In this document: positions 58,165 to 64,000 of the stretch, piece by piece
Position numbering within the stretch: position 1 is the first letter of the stretch
Layout of the letters: each line of letters starts with the position of its first letter
NCBI RefSeq assembly: GCF_005601135.1
Contig: NZ_CP039381.1
Coordinates: forward strand, 1,795,941 to 1,859,940
Source: Ruminococcus bovis
GTDB taxonomy: Bacteria > Bacillota > Clostridia > Oscillospirales > Acutalibacteraceae
Direction of reading: 5' to 3'
Length of the DNA: 64,000 bases
The notes under the pieces: model-generated
Told to the model about the DNA's origin: nothing
Seen by the model: only the letters and a program-made list of their open reading frames with translations
Databases searched by the model: none
Program-made: the position numbers and the translations under genes

Positions 58165-58386
58165 TTATTGTAGGTAAAAGCTCATTTTGTCATTGCTGAT
58201 TTTTACAACTATATTTTTATCAATTTCGCTAAAGAACTTTTTGATAGCTGTGTAAACCTCATCACCTGGCTTTTCATCAAAATTAAAATATTGACCACCA
58301 CAACTGTCGTGAAAATGTAAATAAAGGTCAAAATCATTAGAAACTATGTCCTTTATCTTCTTTGCAACATCATATGTTATTACCAT
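58165..58386 (-). CDS. Small conserved protein (RDAC-like), unknown function
   Basis: Protein of 73 aa, MVITYDVAKKIKDIVSNDFDL then YLHFHDSCGGQYFNF. The HDSCGGQYF segment resembles the D-A-C-G core of the small RDAC-type proteins of Firmicutes. No biochemical role known. The ribosome binding site GAGGTGG is 7 bases from the ATG. Confidence 0.6.
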   Translation of the reverse strand: MVITYDVAKKIKDIVSNDFDLYLHFHDSCGGQYFNFDEKPGDEVYTAIKKFFSEIDKNIVVKISNDKMSFYLQ

Positions 58387-58430
58387 AAAACCACCTCAGA
58401 AAAAAATTTTTATAAATTTTTATAAATTTA

Positions 58431-58462
58431 TGTAACCTTTTTGACTTTTGAAAAGTGTTATA
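58431..58462 (+). promoter_or_regulatory. ECF-type promoter-like element 1 (before the first Ig-like gene)
   Basis: TGTAACC (58431-58437), a 17-base spacer, then GTGTTATA (58455-58462), followed by TGTGAAAGCAGTTAA. First of five copies of this element in the cluster; 112 bases before the start codon. Confidence 0.7.
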
Positions 58463-58573
58463 TGTGAAAGCAGTTAAATTATAAAAGAATTCTTTATAAA
58501 CACTTTCTAATTATTATTATATGTTTGATAAAGATTATGTCAAACAAATTTTTATTCGGAAGGGAATATTATT

Positions 58574-59545
58574 ATGAAAAAGATAATCTCAATTTTAATG
58601 GCAATCCTTTGCCTAGTGTCAGCAAGTATCTGCACAACATCATGTTTTGCAGAAGAAAAAGAAGTAAAATCTACTTCATCAGAAAGTCAGTATTTACAAA
58701 CCCGTAGATACAATGTAGGCAGTACAATCGGTACTTGGATTGGTGATGAAGGTGGTCCTATTATTAAGATTAAGCCTAATTCAGTTATCAAGTCAAAGAA
58801 AGATAAGTATGGTGATACAATTTACTATGCTGCAAAAAAGGGTACTTATATTGCTAATGTATATGATGAAGGTAAGTGTATTGGCAAGGTAAAGATTATT
58901 GTTGGTGACTTTAAGACAGTTCTAAAATCAAATTCAAAGAAACTTAACTTATCATATAATAAGTATGTATCATTTAACAATAGTGAGTATTATACTAAGT
59001 ATCAGTCATACAAAAAGTTAAGTACTATGATTTCTTTCCCAAAGAAAGGTGCTAAGTATTCTATCAAGACTACAGGTAAGTCAATCCTAAAAATAGCTAA
59101 TAATGAAATTTATACTGTTGGTGTAGGTACTTCTACATACACTCTTTATCAGAAAATTGGCAATAACAAGGCTACTAAGGTAGGTGACTTTACTGCAACA
59201 GTAAAGAATGTAAATATTAAAACTGCTACAGCAGTAAAGCTGAATAATGTAAACAATGACTTTGATTACTATTCAGTAGATGATATTGAAGATTTATCTG
59301 TTAATGAAAAATATAACTTTACAAATAGAGTAATTAAGGAAAAACTAACAAGCAAAAATTGTGGTGTTTATGTTTCTCCTAAAAATTATAAGGTTACTTA
59401 TACTGTTAAGAATTCTAAGGTTGCTACTGTCAGCAAGTCAGGTGTTGTAACAGGTAAGAAGAAAGGTGTAACAAAGCTTACTTTCAAAATCACCTTTGCC
59501 GATAAGTCAGTTTACACAAATAGTGTAAATGTTTTAGTTATATAA
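58574..59545 (+). CDS. Secreted protein with BIG2-type Ig-like domain
   Basis: Protein of 323 aa. It has a signal peptide (about 1-28, ending near CFAEE) and an N-terminal beta-rich part. The last ~60 residues read KVTYTVKNSKVATVSKSGVVTGKKKGVTKLTFKI, the classic bacterial Ig-like BIG2 pattern. A middle segment (NSKKLNLSYNKYV...IKTTGKSILKIANNEIYTVGVGTSTYTLY) looks like a further Ig-like unit. No sortase motif or dockerin is seen, so it is probably a released or wall-associated surface protein. The same architecture is found in the next three large genes. Confidence 0.82.
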   Translation: MKKIISILMAILCLVSASICTTSCFAEEKEVKSTSSESQYLQTRRYNVGSTIGTWIGDEGGPIIKIKPNSVIKSKKDKYGDTIYYAAKKGTYIANVYDEGKCIGKVKIIVGDFKTVLKSNSKKLNLSYNKYVSFNNSEYYTKYQSYKKLSTMISFPKKGAKYSIKTTGKSILKIANNEIYTVGVGTSTYTLYQKIGNNKATKVGDFTATVKNVNIKTATAVKLNNVNNDFDYYSVDDIEDLSVNEKYNFTNRVIKEKLTSKNCGVYVSPKNYKVTYTVKNSKVATVSKSGVVTGKKKGVTKLTFKITFADKSVYTNSVNVLVI

Positions 59546-59590
59546 TTCCTAAAATTTCGATATAACCAAATCTCAATTTCCTCCCAAAAG

Positions 59591-59620
59591 GCTCTGACTT
59601 TTTAGTCAGAGTCTTTTACC
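59591..59620 (+). terminator. Terminator of the first Ig-like gene
   Basis: Stem GGCTCTGACT/AGTCAGAGTC around TTTT, followed by TTTTACC. Confidence 0.85.
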
Positions 59621-59780
59621 TTTTGTATGCTAAAAAATAATGAGAAAATTTGTACATTTTACCCATATTATTTTTCTTTTCTTAGGAGTATAATCACTGT
59701 AATATTTCAGTAGAGAAATATTTTGAAAGTTTGCAACACTTTTCCTTTTTGAAAAGTATTATTAGTAGGAAGGTGATTTT

Positions 59781-60254
59781 ATGAGTAAAAATAAGAAAAT
59801 TTTTCGTTTTGCATTTTGTGGAATTTTATGTGTAGCTATATTATTATCAATGACCTACCTAGGTGCTGTTTTAATTGAGAAATATCAAGCTGATACCACT
59901 TGTGGTAACGGTGATGATGTTTCCTCCAGATGGGTAAGCAGTGAGGATGCTATCAGCCTTGATGTGGATTCCGATACTTTCCCTACAATGACAGATACAT
60001 ATAATACAACGAAAATTTATGGTGAAAAATTTTGCTATGTTCCTAAAGATAACAATAAATTCTTACTGAAAAAGGAAATTGATACTTTGGATAATGATAC
60101 AACCGATACTCAGTATAAGGATATTGCTGAGGGTACATATGAATATAATTCAGAAACAGATACAAATAAGGCAAAAGTTAAGTTTACAAAAATTAATAAC
60201 AAAAAGTATGATTATCTTCTAAACAAAGAATATACTTTCAGTAAAGATTGGTAA
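59781..60254 (+). CDS. Single-pass membrane or secreted protein, unknown function
   Basis: Protein of 157 aa with an N-terminal hydrophobic segment (about 9-31: FAFCGILCVAILLSMTYLGAVLI) and an exported acidic, Thr/Asp/Asn-rich remainder with one GTYEYNSETDTNKAKVKF stretch. No domain recognised. Upstream, GCAACAC...GTATTAT (about 59732-59762) is a degenerate relative of the promoter-like element of the neighbouring genes. AGGAAGGTG is the ribosome binding site. Confidence 0.7.
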   Translation: MSKNKKIFRFAFCGILCVAILLSMTYLGAVLIEKYQADTTCGNGDDVSSRWVSSEDAISLDVDSDTFPTMTDTYNTTKIYGEKFCYVPKDNNKFLLKKEIDTLDNDTTDTQYKDIAEGTYEYNSETDTNKAKVKFTKINNKKYDYLLNKEYTFSKDW

Positions 60255-60271
60255 TTATAAAGTCTATAGAC

Positions 60272-60306
60272 AAAAGCCCTAACTATTGTAGTTGGGGCTT
60301 TATGTG
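60272..60306 (+). terminator. Terminator of the 157-residue gene
   Basis: Stem AAAGCCCTAACT with AGTTGGGGCTTT around ATTGT, followed by ATGTG. The stem has one G-T pair and the T-run is weak. Confidence 0.65.
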
Positions 60307-60340
60307 TCCATAAATAAATTTCTGATTTTTTATTATTTTA

Positions 60341-60372
60341 TGTAACCTTTTAGGCTTTTACAAAGTGTTATA
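60341..60372 (+). promoter_or_regulatory. ECF-type promoter-like element 2
   Basis: TGTAACC (60341-60347), 17 bases, GTGTTATA (60365-60372), followed by TATGAAAGCAGTTAA. First of a tandem pair 94 bases apart before the frameshifted Ig-like gene. Confidence 0.7.
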
Positions 60373-60434
60373 TATGAAAGCAGTTAATAAGCAAAAATAA
60401 ATTTTGAAAATATTTCAAAAAAATTTATTTTTTA

Positions 60435-60466
60435 TGTAACCTTTTGGACTTTTACAAAGTGTTATA
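60435..60466 (+). promoter_or_regulatory. ECF-type promoter-like element 3
   Basis: TGTAACC (60435-60441), 17 bases, GTGTTATA (60459-60466), then TATGTAAGCAGTTAA. Second of the pair; 64 bases before the ATG. Confidence 0.72.
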
Positions 60467-60529
60467 TATGTAAGCAGTTAACCGGCTTAAAAAAGATGAT
60501 TCAATTTTGAAAAAAAGAAGGGCATAATT

Positions 60530-61833
60530 ATGAAAAAACTACTAGCAATTATTTTTTAGCCGTTGTTTGTATTATTCCTACAATGGCAGTATCATTTAGC
60601 GTATCAGCTAAAGCAGCAACAAGCAATGTAAATTCAAAAGATGCATTTATGTATCAGTATTCTGAGAAAACTTATACTGTTAAGAAAACTAAAGCACAAC
60701 AGAAATATAAGTTTGATTATTCAGTTAGCAACAACAGTGACAATAGTGTTATTGTTGTAAAGAATGATGACAAAACAAAGTTTCAGGTAACTATTGGTGG
60801 TAACAAAGAAACTTCTGCTAACAGACCTGTTGTTTCAGTTTACTACAAGAACGGTAGCAAGAAAGTTGTTGTTCAGAAGTATGTTGTAAAAGTTGCAAAG
60901 TACAAATTCCAGAACATCAATATGGGTGTAGGTAGATCAGATAGTGTTGACTACAAATTCCCTGCAAATGCAGAACAGGTTTCTTTCATTGTTAAGAATA
61001 AGAAAGTTTCAACATTTACAAGAGAAAACCACCTAACATATTGGAATGGTTCAGGTGAATATCAGTTTAAGGTAAATGCTTTATCAAAAGGTACAACACC
61101 GGTTTCTTTCTATGCTAATAAGTCATTCTTCAAGAACAGTAAGTGCTTTAAGCCTGACAACAGACTACTATGTACTTTCAATGTTAATGTTGGTAACTAT
61201 AGACCACAGTTAAAGATTAATGCAAGAAACCTAAAGTTACATTATTCTAAAGTTGTAGATCTTTCAAAGCATAATGAACAGATGAATGAACTATACAACC
61301 TATATGCAGATATTCCTTCAATGCTTTACAATGTAGATTCAAAGGCAAAGGCTCAGTACAGAATTGAAACTAAGGATAAAAGTGTTGTTTCTGTAAATGG
61401 CAATAATCTTGATACTAAATCAGTAGGTAAGGCTACATATACTCTTTATTCTAAGACTAACAATAGAGAACTGGTAATTGGTACATTTACAGTTCAGGTA
61501 ACTGATATTCCAATGAGAGAACTAGCTGATTATAATACAATTGAATACGATGATGGTATTTTCTACAATGACCAAATTGGTGTAAAAAAGGGTGGCACAG
61601 TAGATGCCTTTAAAACAATTAAGCAGGCAGTTTTAACTGACTCTTATACCGGTATCAACTTTAAACCTGCTGACTATAAGATTACTTATAAAATTAAGGA
61701 TACAAGTATTGCAACTGTCAACAGTAAGGGTGTAATCAAGGGCAAAAAAGTTGGAGATACTAGGTTTGAATTTGCAATTAAATTCTCTGATGGCTCAACA
61801 TTTAGCGATTTTGCTGAACTTGGTGTATATTAA
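60530..61833 (+). pseudogene. Secreted Ig-like protein with frameshifted signal peptide (possibly phase-variable)
   Basis: The ATG at 60530, with AAGAAGGG upstream, encodes MKKLLAIIF and then hits TAG (60557-60559). After the T6 tract at 60552-60557 the paralogous signal peptide continues in another frame (CIIPTMAVSFSVSAKAA). One more T would restore a 434-residue protein collinear with the next gene. The remaining 416 codons from an internal ATG (60583) are open and end in a BIG2-type unit (ADYKITYKIKDTSIATVNSKGVIKGKKVGDTRFEF). Without the signal peptide it could not be exported. Either an OFF phase state, a mutation or a sequencing error. Confidence 0.82.
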
Positions 61834-61861
61834 TAATTAAATAACTGAATAGAAATTAAGG

Positions 61862-61893
61862 AACTCCGGTATATAAATTACCGGAGTTTTTGT
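61862..61893 (+). terminator. Terminator of the second Ig-like gene
   Basis: A 9-bp stem AACTCCGGT (61862-61870) with ACCGGAGTT (61880-61888), followed by TTTGTTT. Confidence 0.88.
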
Positions 61894-61915
61894 TTATGAA
61901 AAATTTATTATTTTA

Positions 61916-61947
61916 TGTAACCTTTTAGACTTTTACAAAGTGTTATA
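61916..61947 (+). promoter_or_regulatory. ECF-type promoter-like element 4
   Basis: TGTAACC (61916-61922), 17 bases, GTGTTATA (61940-61947), then TATGAAAGCAGTTAA. First of a second tandem pair. Confidence 0.7.
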
Positions 61948-62010
61948 TATGAAAGCAGTTAATAAGCATAAAATAACTTTTGAAAATATCTCAAAAAAAT
62001 TTATTTTTTA

Positions 62011-62042
62011 TGTAACCTTTTGGACTTTTACAAAGTGTTATA
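62011..62042 (+). promoter_or_regulatory. ECF-type promoter-like element 5
   Basis: TGTAACC (62011-62017), 17 bases, GTGTTATA (62035-62042), then TATGTAAGCAGTTAA. 63 bases before the ATG of the third Ig-like gene. The region 61900-62105 is nearly identical to 60325-60530, so it was duplicated together with the gene. Confidence 0.72.
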
Positions 62043-62104
62043 TATGTAAGCAGTTAACAAGCTTAAAAAGATGATTCAATTTTGAAAAAAAGAAGGGCAT
62101 AATT

Positions 62105-63409
62105 ATGAAAAAACTACTAGCAATTATTTTAGCTGTTGTTTGTATTATTCCAACAATGGCAGTATCATTTAGCGTATCAGCTAAAGCAGCTTCAAATCAA
62201 GTGAAAACAACTAATGTTTCACTTTATCAGTATGGCGAAAGTACTTATACAGTAAATAAGTCAAAGTCAACTCAAAAGTACAGTTACGGTTACACAGTTA
62301 GCAATAACAATGGAAAAAATATTGTTGTTGCAAAGAATGACTCAAAATCAAAACTACAGTTAACTGTAGGTGGTAACAAGGTAACTTCATCAACAAAACC
62401 TGTTATCACAGTTTATTATAAGCAAGGTAAAAAGAAAGTTGATGTACAGAAGTTTAATGTAACAGTTAAGCAGTTTAGACCAACAGATACATTTGTTGAT
62501 GTTGACAAAACAGTTAATCATACTGTAGATTTTCCGTCAAAGACAAGGGACTTATCTATTAAAGTTACAAACGAAAGAAAAGCTACTGCCAATGGTAATG
62601 TAATCCAAGGTAAGACAGTAGGTACAACTAAAGCAGAACTTTATCTTAATAAATCTTACTTTAGCAACAAGAAATGTGTTAAGAGCAACAAAGATGTACT
62701 ATTAGGTGCATTTAGAATTCGTGTTTGTGAATATAAGCCAAGTATCAAAGAAAATGCTGAAATCTCATTATATTATTGCAAGGCTTTCAATCAATTCTCA
62801 GGAATAGATAATATAAGAACATATAATGATGACAAAAATACAGAAGGTAAAAATAGTTTTACTTTTGCAAAGGGAATTACATCATATTTTAATGAAAAAA
62901 CTCCCGGTTTAAAATATCAGATTGTTGCTAAAAAGTCCGGTATTGTTGGATTATACGGTAACAGAGTTTACTCTAAATCGGTAGGCAAAACAACTGCTAA
63001 TATTTATGGTATTCAGTCAGATGGTAAGACTGTAAATTACGGTTCATTACCTGTAAATGTAAAGAAAGTTTCAATGGCTAAGATAGCACAGATTAAGTAT
63101 GAAAACAGTGAATGTGATATTTTTGATCCTTATTACGAAGGCAATGTAACACTTTCACTAAGTAATGTAAAAACTTTTAATTCTAAGTATACAATTATGT
63201 ATAACTTTTTAAATACTAATGGTTTCAGTTTTAACCCATCAGATTATAAGATTACTTTTAAATGTACAAATCCAAAGATTGCATCAGTAAGCAGTAATGG
63301 TATTGTTACTGCAAAGAAAGTAGGCTCAACAAAGTTTAATTTCACAATTAAGTTTAGTGACGGTTCTACTTTTAACTATGGTTATGAAACAATTACTGTA
63401 GAAAAGTAA
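62105..63409 (+). CDS. Secreted protein with Ig-like domains
   Basis: Protein of 434 aa. Signal peptide MKKLLAIILAVVCIIPTMAVSFSVSAKA, then a beta-rich N-terminal domain shared with the previous and next genes (STYTVNKSKSTQKYSYGYTVSNNNGKNIVV...). The C-terminal BIG2-type unit is SDYKITFKCTNPKIASVSSNGIVTAKKVGSTKFNFTI. No anchoring motif is seen. It is a paralogue of the frameshifted gene upstream, with the signal peptide in frame. Confidence 0.85.
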   Translation: MKKLLAIILAVVCIIPTMAVSFSVSAKAASNQVKTTNVSLYQYGESTYTVNKSKSTQKYSYGYTVSNNNGKNIVVAKNDSKSKLQLTVGGNKVTSSTKPVITVYYKQGKKKVDVQKFNVTVKQFRPTDTFVDVDKTVNHTVDFPSKTRDLSIKVTNERKATANGNVIQGKTVGTTKAELYLNKSYFSNKKCVKSNKDVLLGAFRIRVCEYKPSIKENAEISLYYCKAFNQFSGIDNIRTYNDDKNTEGKNSFTFAKGITSYFNEKTPGLKYQIVAKKSGIVGLYGNRVYSKSVGKTTANIYGIQSDGKTVNYGSLPVNVKKVSMAKIAQIKYENSECDIFDPYYEGNVTLSLSNVKTFNSKYTIMYNFLNTNGFSFNPSDYKITFKCTNPKIASVSSNGIVTAKKVGSTKFNFTIKFSDGSTFNYGYETITVEK

Positions 63410-63454
63410 TATCGGTGATTTTGTATTAATAAAGTAAAGTGAGGATGTAAAATT

Positions 63455-64000
63455 ATGAAAAAGCTATTAGCAATTATCTTAGCTATTGTTTGTATTATTC
63501 CAACAATGGCAGTATCATTTAGTGTATCTGCTGCTGAAAATTCCAACATAATAGTAACAAAGAATGTTTCAGTATATAGATGTCAAGAGAATGTAATTAA
63601 CATTAAGAAAACAACTGAACAGAAAAAATTTAAGTTTAGTTATTCAGTTAGCAACAACAAGGATAAATATATTTTTGTTGATGATAATAATGATAGTAGT
63701 GAATATACACTTTGGTATAGTGGTTTAAAAGTAACCGGTAATACAAAGCCTGTTATTACAGTTTACTATATGAATGGCAAAACTAAAGTTGTTGTAAATA
63801 AGTATGTGGTAACTGTTAGACAGTATAGAATGGACGATATTCTTATGAATGTTCGTGATAAGAGAACTGTTGAAAATAACTTTACATCAGGTGGTTATGA
63901 CTCAAATGTAAAGGGTTGTACCACTTACGAATTTACTAATAAGAAGGTTGCCTCATTTAACACAGAATCAACAGGCTACAGTAACAGAAATTATGTGTAT
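63455..64000 (+). CDS. Secreted Ig-like protein, partial (runs off window)
   Basis: Open for 182 codons to the window end. The signal peptide MKKLLAIILAIVCIIPTMAVSFSVSA is almost identical to that of the previous gene, followed by the same N-terminal domain pattern (KKFKFSYSVSNNKDKYIFVDD...TKPVITVYYMNGKTKVVVNKYVVTV). AGTGAGGA is the ribosome binding site. It starts 45 bases after the previous stop with no promoter-like element between, so it is probably co-transcribed with it. Confidence 0.85.
   Translation, partial: MKKLLAIILAIVCIIPTMAVSFSVSAAENSNIIVTKNVSVYRCQENVINIKKTTEQKKFKFSYSVSNNKDKYIFVDDNNDSSEYTLWYSGLKVTGNTKPVITVYYMNGKTKVVVNKYVVTVRQYRMDDILMNVRDKRTVENNFTSGGYDSNVKGCTTYEFTNKKVASFNTESTGYSNRNYVY

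Overview
The window is a low-GC Firmicute chromosome. It is most likely an anaerobic clostridial gut organism of the Oscillospiraceae/Ruminococcaceae type. This is inferred from the 16S sequence, from the Clostridia-style gene order (mltG-U32, scpA-scpB-DUF2953-ytfJ-dacF-rluB) and from fermentation genes (acetate kinase, biotin-dependent carboxyltransferase subunits). The genus cannot be fixed by eye.

Layout. 1-20.6 kb is ordinary core genome: the end of mltG, a U32 tRNA-hydroxylation gene, a T-box-controlled alaS, a Fic/antitoxin pair, rpmB, the chromosome-segregation/cell-envelope operon, a three-gene transcarboxylase-like operon, feoB, tmcAL and ackA. 20.6-26.7 kb is one complete rRNA operon with the order 16S, tRNA-Ala, tRNA-Ile, 23S, tRNA-Lys, tRNA-Glu, 5S, tRNA-Asn. 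It has a consensus promoter, visible processing stems around 16S and 23S, and a terminator. Its downstream flank carries three diverged copies of a terminator-like repeat.

27.4-41.2 kb is an AT-rich accessory island: a decayed BRO/antirepressor-type gene, a tyrosine recombinase, a STAND-type ATPase/TPR gene split by an IS66 element, an ATP-grasp gene, and a pair encoding an FRG-domain protein and an OLD-family ATPase/TOPRIM nuclease. A second, inverted IS66 copy closes the island. Each IS66 copy has its own 8-bp target duplication, so the copies inserted independently. The FRG/OLD pair, together with the broken STAND gene, is the best candidate here for an uncharacterised anti-phage module. 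41.2-44.7 kb holds small membrane/zinc-ribbon proteins, an XRE regulator with two palindromic operators, a lipoprotein and a decayed IS481/IS3-like transposase.

44.7-58.4 kb returns to core and surface functions: gltX, a heterodimeric ABC exporter with one degenerate ATP site, two tandem paralogues of about 1,000 residues ending in CDP-glycerol glycerophosphotransferase domains, DUF4234 and DUF2752 membrane proteins, and a cytoplasmic Cu/Zn-SOD-like protein. 58.4-64 kb is a cluster of secreted Ig-like (BIG2-type) proteins. Three of them are preceded by a strongly conserved bipartite promoter-like element (TGTAACC-N17-GTGTTATA, five copies) that resembles ECF-sigma promoters. One of these genes has its signal peptide put out of frame at a T-tract. 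The last gene runs off the window.
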